64,000 nt of DNA from Phragmites australis (taxonomy: Eukaryota; Streptophyta; Magnoliopsida; Poales; Poaceae), in the NCBI RefSeq assembly GCF_958298935.1, contig NC_084938.1, positions 4,161,501-4,225,500 of the forward strand, given 5' to 3'. Both the position numbers and the translations under genes were made by a program. The notes beneath the pieces were generated by a model that ran no database searches, was not told where the DNA came from, and was given only the letters and a program-made list of their open reading frames with translations. Shown piece by piece: positions 36,036 to 49,279 of this stretch (the first letter of the stretch is position 1; every line of letters starts with the position of its first letter).

Positions 36036-39000
36036 TCACTTCCTGCCTGTCGCAAGGCGTGGCTTTCCTTTGACCTCAGATTCCTATTCAAAAGAGGGAG
36101 ATTCGGTGCCAAAGAAGAATAATAAGATAAGATTGCAGGGATGAGTCTCGCAATAATATCAATGCTGTAAACAGAGCTTACCTGTGGACTGTGGAGATAG
36201 ATGGATGTCTTTGCAGTTGCAGGATTGTGGTTCTCAGCCCCACGGCTCCAGTCATAGCATACCTATTTCCCAGTACTTATGGATTATGGAGGGTGCATAA
36301 CGTGGAAGGGCTTACAAAATATTAGCATAGCCATCGAAAGGCCTTATTACAGCAGTACAGCACTACCTTTTAACGAATAGAAAAGACTAGCAAAACTACA
36401 CTATTATACTAGTTTGGCTACGAATAAATTTTTCCTCTATTGAGTTTTGGAGCATTTATCTTGATCAAAATAGCATCATTAGTCCACATGTAAAAAATTG
36501 TTAAAAGGCTCAAGACCCATGGTTTTTAAGGCGGTAAGGCGAGGCGTGGCGAGCCAACCTCATCCAATCGCCTAGGCGCTCATGAAGTGAGGCAAGGCGA
36601 TGCCTTACCAGCCCAAGAAAGAGAAAAACAGAGGCAGGCAGGAGGAAAGAAAAAGAAAAGAAAAAATAAAAGGAGGAAAGGGAAAGGAGAAGGGAGGGGA
36701 GGTCAACCCAGCCCACATGTGCTTCCCCTCCCGTAAATATCCCCTCCCAGGTCGATGCGGAGCCACTCCCAGGTTCTTCGATGTGCAGCGTTGCTTCTCT
36801 CTCTCTCCCCCCCCCCCCCCCATTGTGCCTCCTTTCTCTCTCCATTGTGCCTCCAGCCCACCACTCCTTCGCCCTCTTGCTCCCCTGCCCCCCTCACTGC
36901 AGGGCCCCTCAGATCAACCACCGCTTCCGCCCTGTTCCAGATCAGCCGCCGCCGCATCTGACCTGAGTTCTGCATAGGCCACCAGCGCCATAGCCAGCGA
37001 GGATGGGGGAGGCAACAGCTGTTGGCATTGCTGACCGGTTCCCCTCCCATTTTTCCTCTCTTCACCCTCCCTCCCTCTCTTCCGCTGCTTTTCTGGCAAG
37101 GCGATGGAGATGCCCAGATTTTCTGAGCGCCTTGTCGCCTAGGCGACGCCTTAAAAACCATGTCAAGACCACTTTGTACCGTTGATACAATTTGAATAAG
37201 CTAAATTCTCCGACATAATAAGGAGGATCCCAAACTAGTGCAAAGGTTGTCAAAATCCAAAAACAGTCAATTTGGTCCTCAACTAAACTTTTGTAACAGC
37301 TTAATCCCTGGTAGGATACTAATTTTCTAACCAATGTCAAGATTAAGCAACAATCATACACTTATGGGCCCGGTGTGGAACTGTTCCAAGTTTTACTACA
37401 GGGGCAAATTTGATCCCAAACCCAAGTAGGACCAGATTGGTCTTGCCCGGTTACCCTCCTGATAAATCATCTTTTGGAAACTAATGGCTCTACTACAATA
37501 AGAGTATGGATCCGTACTTTATTCGTTTCCCTGTTTCAACCATGCCATACTCTAAAATTGCCAAAACTTGGAGCGCCAGTTGAAACTATAACCAGACAAT
37601 GCATTTTAAAATAGCATTTGGTCAAACTCATAAGTTAACGTATTACTGAAACATCAAAAAATGATTTTGTGCATTTTTACGATGTGCATTCAAGTTGTCT
37701 GAATCAAAGGTAAGATATATCTAACACCTTAACTTATCGGAAAAAGGGTGTTCAAATGTCAAAAAAAGCTTAATTCTTACAAATACAACAAGACATTGAA
37801 CCATAACTTGCCTAGTTGACTTACCGCATAAGCAAATATGGAACCATCACTGTTGAAGGTACTGCAAGGAATAGGAAGGGGACATCTACTAAAAGCCTGT
37901 AAAAAACAGTGTCAAAACAAAATGAATGAATATGTCATCTAGAAAATAAGGGAAGGAAGTATATGGGAAACTGAGCATAAAAACAACCAATTCGGATTCA
38001 CCCAACAAAATAGACCATTCACATGATAAAGGATTCAATATTCATGCCACTGAATGAAAATGTAACATGCTTTCATCAACAGCAAATAAGAATCAACTAG
38101 TAAATGCCAAATAAACCTACTCAGTAACAGAAAAACAAGTCCATCATCACAAGGTTGGACAAAAGGGAAGGGATGAACCCTAAACACTACCAATAAGCAT
38201 TTTCTTGCTCAGGATTGCAATATTAAACTTGACCATGGTTTCATTTTCCAACTGTACAAACACAACAAATATCTATGTAGCACATTGAAAGGTACAAATC
38301 AAGTCACCAGAAACCCAGGTTGTCGGGGTCACTGAACAGGGTCCTGGGACACGGGTCATGTGTGCCTTGAAGTGTGTTTTTAAGAAGGGTACTGTTCTTT
38401 GAAATGCTAGTTGGACATGGGACGTGACCCTAAGCAATGTGGGTCAAGGAATCCAGGTCAATGGATCAACTATAAATGGAAATAATCGAAGTATATTGGG
38501 GAAAAAAATAGAAAATAGGGAAAACAAAAGAAGAGAAGGGAAATATGAAGAAATAAGCCCGGCCCACTTTCCACCAGCCCATCCTTCCCTCTTCTCTATC
38601 CCAAATTCCCAATCCCTTGACAACTCACCCTAGAGACCACGACTCTAGCCCTACTTCAACCTTAGCACCACCACATTCTCTCACCCTTGCCCCCACTCCC
38701 TCCCACTGCCTCTCCCTCCCTCCCTCCCTCTCTCCCTTCCTTCTCCCTCAATGAGCCACGACCATGGTGGATTTGGCGAGCAACGACAACAGCAGCAACG
38801 GCGACGAGGAAAAGCAATGGTAGCGATTGAGGTTAGATTCCACTCCCCATGTTCTCCATCGTCGCTATCCCCCTATTCTTCTGTCGACCCTCTGTTGTAC
38901 CTCTACTCATCGTTCATGAGCCATCAGGCGGTGGCATCCTAGCCATGAACCAAGATCATGGCAATCCACAATCCAGGATGTGTTACGATGTTGCCTATCG

Positions 39001-42000
39001 TGGATGTGACAAACTACCCCAGTTACTATGGTACAAATACTCCACAGAAACAACACAAGCCGTAAACCATCATGTATCAAGAACAATCAAGGCAACAGAA
39101 ATCAAGTGCAGTAGACAACAAAGGTGAAAATCAACAGAAAGAACCATGGAAATTGTTAAACCTTCAGCCTCTGCTTGCTATCCTTATCCCAGAAATTGAA
39201 GGCACCATCAGATCCCGCAGTCGCAAACGTGTGATGGCCCTGCGACAAGTTATAGAAAATATGAGTTCCTAAATGTAACATCACCAACTATGATTTACAA
39301 ATATGGAACCATCTACAATTTCCAAACTTGAAACTTATCATAATCAAAAAAACTAATCGAACACGCAGGAGAGTTGTGTATCATTGTATTAAAGAAGAAA
39401 GGGTAGAACCCTGAGTACAAACATACACCGTCAGTGCTTGTTTCAATGAAACAGTCTACAATAAATTTGCTCAACTAAACCAATAATCTGTTGAAGTGTT
39501 GTTCTTTTTTTTGGAGGGGAGGGGGGGGGGGGAGGGGACATGTGTTCACTGTGTTATCTGTTTGGACTTAGGAGTACTTTTGCATCATTCATATGCCTAA
39601 GATTGCAATGCATTATTGTAGTTAGCTCAAACCACTGTATCACGTTAATTTTAACTCAAGACATTTTGTGGAAGACAAGTTGTGCTTATGCTATTGAACA
39701 AATCAAATGAGAATGGAGACAAGGTATTAAAACTGAAAATGACCTATTGCATCTGTATGCTCCATAGCAAGGGATGTTAAGCAATATAAGAGCAAACATA
39801 ATCCTCACGTATATAGCAAATGAGTAAAGAGAGGGAAATCTTACAGGGTGGAAGTTGAGTGAATTTACAGAGAATATATCATTTCCTTCCCTGTGACATT
39901 TGAAAGTGAAGTTTTTGCTTTGCTGTGAATCATCAATATGATGCACACCAACTCTTCCTTCTATCGAACCCACCTTTAAATGAAAACAATATGCCAGTCA
40001 CATGAAAATCGACCTTTGTTCTCAAAGTCATGCGGAAAATATTTAAAGAAAACAAAATATATTGTCAGGTACCGACCATTTTATCAAAGATATTGAGTTA
40101 ACAAACCGATGTAGAACAAAGTAAATACTGAATACAGTCATGCAGCTACCAGCAAAACATTGACTGTTACAAGCCAGTATCAACGAGGAGTGAAGAACTC
40201 AAGGACTAGCTGAAAACAATTGATTGAGTACATATTTGTATTTGGTAAATACAGATTATTATGCCGCAAAAGATACATTAAAACGTATTAGTGAAGCACA
40301 ATAAATATAGGCATATTCAAACAAAGGATGTTAGGTTTGGTAAATGTGAGAGTAAAGACCATGCGGAAAATTAAGCATTACCAGAAATCCTTGTTGATCA
40401 GGGAATGCAGCGACGCACCGTGTCTGGTATTTTAGTGGTGACTGAATACGCTTGAACTCCGTCTAATGATCAAAACACAACACATGAAATCAATCAGTTC
40501 AATAACACAACTTATTGGTGCCCACCTGAAATTGAAGGAACCAGCGCGTGCATAGTCAGTTTAACAACACAATCACCTGAGGATTCTGCAAGTTGAAGAC
40601 CACAAGGTTGCGATCAGCAGTTCCCACAATCATAAGGGGGTAATTCACTGTAAGAGCATAGCAACGCTCTGGAAGTTGCTGAACATGAACAGGATTTGAT
40701 TGCCTTGTGTCCCAGTACCTTAAAATAGCATGGTGATCAGCATTGAAGGTAGATAAGAACAAATTGGTGTCATCATAATCAAAGGTATCGGTTCCAATGC
40801 CATAATGGGATCAACATAAAGCACGACAGAAATGTATTGCGTCCAAAAGGGCACAGATGAACTAAAACAGGCCCAAAGTCAGAGCATATAGCCAGAAATG
40901 GAAGTCTTGACGTAATGTTTCCTAAATCAATCTGAAAAGCATGATCAGACATACGACCACCAATGCTAAACATTCCCAAAGAATATTTATAACAGTAATC
41001 GCATATTCATATTAACAGTAACTACTGCATCAATTGTTGCTTGTATAGCAACTCCACCATGGAGCAAAACTCTTGCAGCTGTAAACAGAACATGGATAGG
41101 AAATGATCATATGCTGGTAGTTGTCTATAGAAGACATACAGACTGGAATGGAAAGATAAAGAAAATGAGATGCATGCATCCTTCGCAGTATTTGAACTAG
41201 GGAATATTGGTAATTTATTTTCAACTGTTCAAAGCTATGTTAAAAAACTTGGCCAATGTACTAATTCTTTTAAAAAAACATCTGATAATAATAACCAGCC
41301 AATGGTAACAATGTAAGATCAAATGAATTGGGAATGTGCGACAAGATTCATCTGAGAGCAAAGGATTAGACTTTTGCACCTTAGAGTCTTATCCCAGCTT
41401 CCAGAGACAAGAAGATTCATCTGAGGAATCCATGCAATCTCCTTGACAGGTGCATCATGCATTGCGACCGTCTGGGCCTGCCCACCGGACAGCAGAGGCC
41501 ACATTTTGACCTGCTTGTCACAGCCACCGGAGAAGACAGTAGTTCCATCGTCCTTCCAAGCCGAGCAGAGGACCTGAAAGAGGAAACAAATCAATCAGCA
41601 CACCAGATATTAACTACCTGGAAATCAAGCTAACACAGTATATGAAAAGTTGTCTCAAGGAAAACATTGAGATCATACTGGCTGATCATGCGATATGGAT
41701 GCCTTCGGCTGACTGTTCCCGCCAACTATCTCCCAGCACCTCACCTATACAAAACGCAAAGCCAGCCGATCCTTGTGAACTACATCACAATATCACATTA
41801 ACAATGCCAACTGCGAATTACAGCATAAGCAAAGCTACCTGGTTATCCCAGGAGGTTGCCACCAGCAGATTACTCTTGGGGCTAAAGCTGAGGCTCGAGA
41901 CGGAGTCACCCGGGTTAGGCAGGATCTGCATTCACAAGCAAACGTAAGTGATTCAAGATAATGTAGTGGATATGTATTACTAATCACTACAGTGCATCAC

Positions 42001-42066
42001 AAAGCATCACACCTCGAACGACTTGTTCGGATTAGGGTTCGCGGTAAGACCGGTTAGACTCGCCAT
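36036..42066 (-). CDS. RAE1: RAE1 (Gle2) WD40 mRNA export factor, 343 aa
   Basis: Eleven exons in coding order are 42066-42013, 41925-41839, 41744-41679, 41573-41380, 40718-40577, 40462-40382, 39973-39845, 39239-39162, 37896-37825, 36262-36182 and 36083-36036. The total is 1032 nt, with GT-AG introns and an unbroken frame. RAE1 binds nucleoporin NUP98 at the nuclear pore and acts in mRNA export and mitosis (family knowledge). WD40 repeat marks are VRCWEIVGGNSQPKAS, GGCDKQVKMWPLL, SGSWDKTLRYWDTRQSNPV, GTADRNLVVFNLQ, VGSIEGRVGVHH and AGSDGAFNFWDKDSKQRLK. The tail CYDWSRGAENHNPATAKTSI is diagnostic. Length matches the plant family (about 345-350 aa). Introns 7-9 carry transposon sequence. A convergent neighbour is absent; the 5' end faces the TGA factor across 2.5 kb. 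Confidence 0.96.
36518..37162. mobile_element. hAT-like MITE in a RAE1 intron, 645 bp
   Basis: A perfect 8-bp target duplication, TCAAGACC, is at 36510-36517 and 37163-37170. The termini CATGGTTTTTAAGGCG and CGCCTTAAAAACCATG are perfect 16-bp inverted repeats, with further inverted GCCTAGGCG motifs inside. The interior is C/T- and G/A-rich with an unusual poly-C run (36809-36822). Short frames inside are compositional. It lies in the intron between exons 9 and 10 of RAE1. Confidence 0.88.
39345..39430 (-). mobile_element. LINE 3'-tail fragment
   Basis: On the minus strand it reads AATACAATGATACACAACTC then TCCTGCGTGTTCG before an A-poor/T-rich end, similar to the AATGATACGTAGCTCTC tail of the LINE ending at 34452. 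Only the tail is present, in a RAE1 intron. The fragment is short and the call is tentative. Confidence 0.4.
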
Positions 42067-42690
42067 TTATCCCTATGCCAGATCCTGCAAGCACTAATGA
42101 ACATCACAATCCAACCAAATCCGCATCAAACTGGGTGGATCGGAGCACCCACCCATCCACATCAGAAGGAAGCAACAAAAAATTAGGGTTCGGGTTCGAG
42201 GGTTCGCGGCAAGGACGAGACCCCGCGGGACGAAACGAGCAGCCCCTCGCAACCAAGCACGCTAAGGGTAGGGCGGCGCCTCCTTACCGAGGCGACGAGG
42301 AGGAGATGAGGCGTTGCGTGCTTCGGCGGAAGGGTCCTACGGTGGTGCGAGGCTTCGGGAACAAGAGAGGGGCGCCGCCGTCGGTTGGCTGGTCGGCGCG
42401 GCCGCCGGGAAGGGGAACGGAGAGGTGGCTTGGCTTCTCGAGGTAGCCGGTAGGGGGATTGGGGGCGTGCTGTGTTGTACTAGTAGTCCTTGGGCTCACG
42501 CGTAGCGTTGGATGCATGCGGGCAGGAGGAGGTGGCGTCATCACCACCGTCCAAGAGGAACGCGCGCTTCCCGTATGGAGGCCGTGGTACGTCTTTCGTG
42601 CCGGGAGGCGTAAAGTATACGTAAAATTCGTCTGCTCCGGCAGGAAGTGGTGTCAACTGTTAGTATCAGCGTTCATTTTAAGCTAGGTAA
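42067..42690 (-). promoter_or_regulatory. RAE1 5' flank
   Basis: This GC-rich 5' UTR/promoter region precedes the RAE1 start codon. Overlapping short plus and minus frames are GC-driven and carry no domain. Confidence 0.4.
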
Positions 42691-43569
42691 GGTATGTTAT
42701 CCGATCGTGATATCGCGCATCATATATTCTATCTTATATTTTTTTATTAAAATTAGAGTCTAATATAGATGGCGTCGAATAAATATATGACTGTGGATAG
42801 TCTTGTCATAAATACGGATTAAATACGTAATGATTCAGATGTAAACAATATCAGTTACAAATATTTATTCGAATATTAAGCAAAAACAACAAACATATAT
42901 ATCATATATATTATGATTATTTCATCATTTCACATATTCAAAACTAACTACATTAGAGATCTAATAAGCAAATTAGTAATATATTTTTATAAAAAGAGTT
43001 ATATTAGAGTGAAATTGAAAAAGTTAGGAGTACTCAATATGGTAGCTTCTATTAATTATTTGAATATATTAATTACTTCAAATAGAAAAAAGTATCAACT
43101 ATAAGAGAACTATAATTTTCATATAAATATCGTCTTCATCCAACTCTGTATAAAAAAGATATAAATTTTGGAAGATATGCTCGGATAGTTATTGTATAGT
43201 CTTTAGCTATATCCAATTTTATTCTTAAATATCTGATATCCGACGAATATCTGGCTTTTATATCCAAATCCGATATCCGATACAACTATTAAATATCTAA
43301 GATTTATTACAAATATGTAATATCATATTAGCATCTAAAATAGTTCAAAAGATCAGACATACGGAAAAAATCCAGCATGTTTTCGCCCCTAAAGCCAGGT
43401 TTGTGTTATAGCTCATCTGTTCAACGCAACTCTGTTTAATTCATTCGAGCAGGTCTTTGAAACAAATTGAACGGAAGCAGAAGATTTCCTGATCCGAACA
43501 AAATATTGGATTCGAAATATTGAAAAAGAATGTGTTCGTGCACCGAAAGCCATTGCATGCACCTAGTAA
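42691..43569. other. AT-rich spacer with repeated TATCCGA motifs
   Basis: There is no gene. TTATCCGATCG near 42700 and a cluster GATATCCGACGAATATC... ATCCGATATCCGATAC near 43235-43285 suggest a degraded AT-rich transposon, but the ends cannot be set. Confidence 0.3.
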
Positions 43570-44020
43570 GGCTATCTCCAGCAGCTAACTTAAATTTTCA
43601 TCCTCAAAAATACTATTACAGCATCCCTTATCACTATTACAGCATTCCTTATTTTTTCATCTCCAGCAGCTACTTTATTTTCTACCTTTTACTTCTCTTT
43701 TTCTCTCTCCGGACCCGCTGCCAGCCTCTGTAAACAGTACAGCTACAGTAACAGACATTGGTTTCTTCCACGGGCCCACCGTCAGTCTCTATGAGCAGCG
43801 TGCTACAGTACTGCTACGGTGCGCTACAGTGTTGCGGGTGGTACAGTAACTCCGCAAATTTGTAGATCCGATCTCTCTCTCCACAGTACTGTAGCAACAC
43901 TGTAGCATACCGTGGCGCCGGATACCATTCTGCTGGAGTTACTACAGTACGTGAACAGTACCCCGCAAAATCACTGTAGTGCCCGAATCTGCAAAAATGC
44001 CTCCTCTACTGGAGATGGCC
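43570..44020. mobile_element. Tourist-like (PIF/Harbinger) MITE, 451 bp
   Basis: A TAA target duplication is at 43567-43569 and 44021-44023. Terminal inverted repeats are GGCTATCTCCAGCAG and (reverse complement) GGCCATCTCCAGTAG. The interior is dense in CTACAGTA/TACTGTAG motifs. There is no coding capacity. It lies 3' of the TGA factor gene. Confidence 0.75.
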
Positions 44021-44023
44021 TAA

Positions 44024-44521
44024 GGATTGTACTTTTTCCATCGGCGGCATCGGACAAAATCAGAGGAAGCACCAACGAGAGCCATATAGCTAGAGAAACA
44101 GCTAAATGAACGTGTGGCACTGAAAATGGCTTGTTAAATTACAACCTCGCTAAATTACAGGTTGAGCTAGAGAAACAGCAACTGCATCATAAATTGTGCT
44201 TCTTAGCCTCACAGGCATATACCATCCAAACAACTCCTTTTTTTCTTGTCAAAAAGATATGTATACTGTATTTACACTTCTAAATTTCTTGATCTGTCAA
44301 TCAAATCCATGGCCTACTGCTGTAGCCATCTGAAGATTCAGAGCAAACGCACTGGTTGCCCGTGCAAAATGCAGAGCTGGAACCGAGCCACCGGAGAAAC
44401 CCTTCTTTGGCTTCTTGCTCCGCCGGCCGATCCGGGAGTCAACCACGCGCGGACGTGCCGAATGCCGCTTCCTCTTCGCCGTCGACGTCGAGCCACCCAT
44501 CGTTGCGCGCGCGCGCGCGGT
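44024..44521 (-). other. 3' flank of the TGA factor gene
   Basis: It probably contains the TGA factor 3' UTR. A plus frame starting at 44246 is antisense to the last exon and is not accepted. Confidence 0.4.
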
Positions 44522-46173
44522 TCAGGCCGGCTCCCGCGGGCGCGCCGCCCAGAGCGAGCTGAGCGCGCGCAGCCGCTGGCAGTAGTCCCCGAGCGCGAGC
44601 AGCCCCCGCGCCGCCTGCCGCGCCGTCAGGATCTTGTGCATATTCCGCAGCGTCTCCTGCCGCAGAAGGTCCGCCTACACCAAGAACGTAGATGCGCAGC
44701 TCGCGGGTCATGACAAGAACAGGTAGACCATGCAAAGAATCAATTTTCTCGTCGATCGGCAAGGGAATCACCTGTTCCACGAAGCCGGCGAGGCCGTCGA
44801 GCTTGCCCAGCGCGCTCGCCATCTGCTGCGCCGCGTAGCCGCCGCCAGCAGCATCACGGGAATCGACAGTCATCAGGGCCTCCACGAGCGTCTGCTGCAG
44901 CATGTCCATGCCCTGCGACAGCGCGTCCTCCAGCTGCCGCGCCGTCTGCTGCAGCGCGCGCACCTCCGACGCCTGCTGCTCAGCCAGGGGCTCCAGCTGC
45001 GGCGCCAGGATCTTGAGGAGCTCGGAGGGCCGGAAGCCGCCGATCCAGAGGAAGAAGCGCTCGGCGGGGGTCCTCCACACGCCGGACAGCACGAAGAAGG
45101 CGTCGGACCTGGCGGCCATGGACTTGGCCCGGAACAGCGCGTCGTAGTGCGCGAGCCCGGCGTCCACGAGGATGCGCAGCTGGATCTCCGGCGCGTGTGC
45201 CTGGAGCGCCGTCCTCAGCTCGGCGGCCTGCTTGCTCTGCTCCTCCACCCAGTGCGCGTACTCCATCTCAAACGCAGCGACACCTGGATCAACAGGTGCT
45301 GCTAGTCCAGTGGCGTACACGCCCTGCAGATCAGCAATGGCAGCTGAAATTAGCGATGAACCTGCTCACCAACAAATCAACTGGCGATCGATGTCCTCTC
45401 CTGAATTATTCCTACTTCTTGGCTTCTTGCTCTACCTGCTGCCGCCTGACCCCGGTGAGCTCCTGCTCCAGCTGCGCCAGCTTCATCTGGCTCGTCTCAA
45501 GATTCTGGATGTAGGCCTGCATACCAATCGATCAAAGCAAACGGCAATCAATCATCAACGGTGAGATGGTTTGATTCTTGCGTGATCATCACGGTGAGAA
45601 CTAAAAAAAGCAACCAAGATTGGTTGGATTGGCATGAGTTGTCGCTCACCTTCTTCCGTAGCCGGCTCTTCCGAGCCGCCTCTCTGTTCTGCACGAGCCT
45701 TCTCTGAGCCTACGCAAAGTCAAGTCCTGGCAAATTAGTGAGGAATTCTTCTGCCAAGAACTCAGCTGGGTTAATCTGGGGGTTCTCTCTTTCTCACCTT
45801 CTCTCTGGGCCTGGCGTCGTCGTGGCCGAAGCTATCCGACGACGGCGCCGCTTCTTCCACCGGGGCGTCATCCTGTGCCTGCAACCAAAGCCAGTGAAGG
45901 CATGAGCACGCAGTCGACGAGGAAATCGTGCTGCAAGATGGCCAAGAAGCGCGTGCGTGACGAACGAGCTGCAAGTTGGCTTACCCAGCTGCCCAACTTG
46001 ACCTCTGTTTCGATGGCGTCCATCGCCGTCGCCGCTCCGGTGACCGTGGCGGCGGCCGTGGCCTGGGCGTTGATGGCTTCGGGCCGGAACGGCTCGCCCC
46101 ACGCCCCGGCGGCGACCAGCTGCCGGCGCGGCTCGTAGATCCCCATCGGCGCGCCGACGGACGCCGAGGTCAT
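44522..46173 (-). CDS. TGA-type bZIP transcription factor, 371 aa
   Basis: Six coding exons in order are 46173-45985, 45878-45798, 45709-45650, 45516-45436, 45323-44772 and 44674-44522 (1116 nt, in frame to TGA). Exon 3 is the basic region AQRRLVQNREAARKSRLRKK (residues 91-110; N98 and R106 fit N-x7-R). Exon 4 is the short leucine zipper (AYIQNLETSQMKLAQLEQEL). Exon 5 is the DOG1/TGA domain (FEMEYAHWVEEQ near its start, then FFLWIGGFRPSELLKIL). The C-terminus ends in PREPA. TGA factors bind TGACG (as-1) sites and act in defence or floral development, and the exact clade is not settled. ATG at 46173 is the only one in the open frame after an upstream stop at about 46270; an upstream coding exon is possible. 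A CAG/CTG repeat lies just 5' of this ATG. Confidence 0.93.
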
Positions 46174-46470
46174 GTACCGGCCGGGAGCGCCGCTAGTCGC
46201 CAGCGGCTGGAAGCGACTGCAGCAGCAGCAGCAACAGCAGTCAGCTCCCGCCGCACTTCTCCACAGCAATTAAGTGCGAGGGGGTCGCAGGAGGAAGACT
46301 CCACGGACGAATATGGTTCGGCAAGAAACCGGAAGGGCTTTGGTTGTCGAGCTGGCCTCCAGTGGCATGGAGGAGGGCGTCGCTCAGCTCAGGAGCTGGG
46401 GTGAATAGGCGTGTGGCGTTGTCATCGTCTCTCTCTCTCTCTCATGATTGATGGAAGTAGTCGTACGTGT
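46174..46470 (-). promoter_or_regulatory. TGA factor 5' UTR/promoter
   Basis: It contains a GCAGCAGCAG-type trinucleotide tract (about 46218-46246) and a CT dinucleotide run (46428-46443), both common in plant 5' UTRs. Confidence 0.5.
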
Positions 46471-49279
46471 GTGATTCCTTGTTGCGTGCTGGCTCGGGCT
46501 ACGGCGGGCGGGGTCCTTTCCGTTGTTGGCTACTTGGCCGCCGTTCCACACGACAAACCCCGGGCGCAGAAGCAGTCTGAGAGCAGTAGACGAAGAAGAA
46601 TTATATTAGTTAAAAAATATATTTGATTGGTTGTATTTATCTATATAGTTTGAGTTGAGTTTTTATTTAGTTGATTGAATTTGAAGTTGTATGATGAGAT
46701 ATAAAAGTTAAGATTAATTGGTTACTCGTACGAAGATGATTTTATAACATTGATAAGTGAATCAAGCTACGCAGTGTTCACTTTTGAGCTAGAATGAGAA
46801 TGTATATTTACACCCGTTGAGCCATATTGTAACAGTGAACATAGGCAACTAATTGGGCTTTTTTTCAGTATTCTACGTATCCGTTGCGTTGAGTCAGGAT
46901 TCAAAAGATCTAGATAACTAAACACGCAATTGATCTCTCTCCTAAAATTTCATGGATTTGGAGGTATTGAATCAGGTCTTCGGATTCAAACGCCATCAGC
47001 ACCTCCAACTTAACTTTAGACAGTGCAATGTGAACACTGGATTTGACTTGTTTAAGTACGAGGGTTAGGTTCACCACTAACTTCCGAATCCGTCGCTGTT
47101 ATCAACCACTCCTACATACGAACTGCTGCCAGAACCTATCGATGGAGAAAAACGACATCTGAAACGCACGAGCATCAAAGATTATGCTAAGACAATGGAA
47201 ATAAACTTATGGCCAAGTATCATCAAAACGATTTGGTTACAAACAAGATTTCTTTACCGATAAATAAAAATTATCAAAGATCACCGATAAATATGATTTA
47301 TCAAATCTACTAACAAAGTTAAAAAAATAAATTTAAACAAAATTTAAATAAAATACTGATAAACATATTAAATCTTTTCTATTTTGTCCTACTATATAGA
47401 TTAATAAATCAGATATATTAGATATATCGGCCAAATTTTTTAATTGTTTCGAGTTTGATGCAATATTGGCATCAGCCTCAAGTTAGACAACACAAAATAT
47501 CTCCCCAACAGCTCATAGGTCATCAGAGGCATTGAATAGCTTATCTCGTGTAGACTTTGGGTCACTTGGCGAGGAGCATGACAGCGACTACGCCGGATGG
47601 AATCGAAGAGCTGGGCAGCGTCACGCGTGACGTCAGTCCGCGTCAGCGCAGGGGCAGGGGCGACGGTTGGACCGGACACGGCCGATTTGCTGCCACTCCT
47701 ATGCCGTTTCTGTTTCAGCTCCGTGAAAATGCCCTCAAATCGCATGATTCTTCACCGGATTATAAAGAAGCAAAAGCTGGAACCTGGACGATGGGCACAA
47801 ACGACCGGCCTCCAATTAACTTCTCCCACGAGTTAGGCCTCTCTTAATATTCCACCTTGACTTTTATCTTTGATATTAGTTAGGTGTTTATCTAAACAAC
47901 GATATAATGTGACAATCAATTTAAAGAGGAGAGTAGAAGCTGATTTCGTATGGAAGATACTAACTCTTTGATCGAACCTAAATAACTACGAGACAATTAA
48001 TTGCCTTAGAAGATTTAGAAACTAGAAACATACATATATTACATTGAAAGCTTATTTCTTAATATTAATATTTTACTCTCTGCTCTTAGATATATGCTAA
48101 GACATAAGGCACCGAATCGTCACCGTAAAATTAGTCTGCATATGTTGTGATACGTGCCACTATGTTAAATTTGAAATTAACATGAAAGCGGTCGAGCAAG
48201 AGACTCGACTTTTTTTTTCTAAGAAACGTTACGGTAGGCGCTAGGCCGACCTGAACAAAACCCAAACTCTTAAACTATTTTTCCGTGTAATTAGAACATT
48301 TTCCGCTTCAAGGACAAATTGGATGGTGTGCATGTATCGTCCAATCCTAGAACATATGTCGCTCTTTTCCACGAAAAGGTATGGAGCCTAATAATTATCG
48401 TAGAAGTGGAGAGGAGAAAAGAGGAAAAATTTCATTGGTGATTTTAGGTTAGTTGGCGATGATGCATCGGCCACAACTTTGCGATGCAGTGCATCAGCAA
48501 TTGAGACCTTTTTGTGTTGGAATCGTCACTTGAGCGGCCATGCAGCCGCATGGAATCTCACTAGTTGGTTGGGACCCCAGGAGGCCAGGACGCAAGAAAC
48601 GCAGGAATCAGGATCCCTCTAGCTCTCCTGCACTAGTATTATGGTCAAATAATTAAGGTTTCCCATCCAGTTTAGTAGAATATTATTCGACTCTCTCTCA
48701 TCTTGCCCATGGGATCGTATCGTCTCCTTGAATTTTTAACCTTAGGTGCCATGTGTATTTGGGGGCATCTTGTTCGTTTAATGTCTATGCACCCTCATGA
48801 TGGAGATTCCAAAGGCACAGAAGCATATATAGCCCCAACCTTTTGGGGGTGGTGCACTAGTCCACTTGATAGGCTAAAGAACTAGCTAGTGACACGAGCT
48901 TAGATTCCATAATTTAGTGTATTGTACATGTCATTGCATGAGTGAGGTTCCACTTTGTTTGCCATATCTTAGGTTATATAGGGTCGCCTCTATTTTTTAT
49001 ATATATTTGGTTCCATTTCTGTGACATCCATCATATAGTTCAATAGAGCAGGGGTGTCTAGGAAATAGGAATGATCACCAGAGTTTGTGGATGTTGAAAT
49101 GGTCTTCAACATATCCAGGGTAAAGCTTCATTTCATGCTTCACTTGAATGACCTAAATCTATCATTTTTTTAGAAAAAACAATAGGTAAGATAAGAAACT
49201 GGAAAATTTGAAATAAAAATAGTTAGGGTGCTGGCTTCATAATAAACTTTGAACGTTCATCTGGATTATGGAATAATAT
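46471..49279. other. Intergenic region, AT-rich, no supported gene
   Basis: Short frames exist (for example 47557-47847 and 48703-48885) without recognisable domains. A GC-richer patch at 47570-47720 contains TGACGTCA at 47628-47635, a bZIP/TGA-type site about 1.45 kb upstream of the TGA factor start codon. No RNA gene or clear transposon end is seen before the LTR at about 49280. Confidence 0.45.

Noticed and set aside
38320..39130. Possible captured-gene element in RAE1 intron 8
   Set aside because: The region (CCCAGGTTGTCGGGGTCACT start, C/T-rich centre) looks foreign to the intron, but I could find no matching terminus or target duplication.
44730..45305. 191-codon plus-strand frame
   Set aside because: It is a GC-driven antisense shadow of the largest TGA-factor exon.
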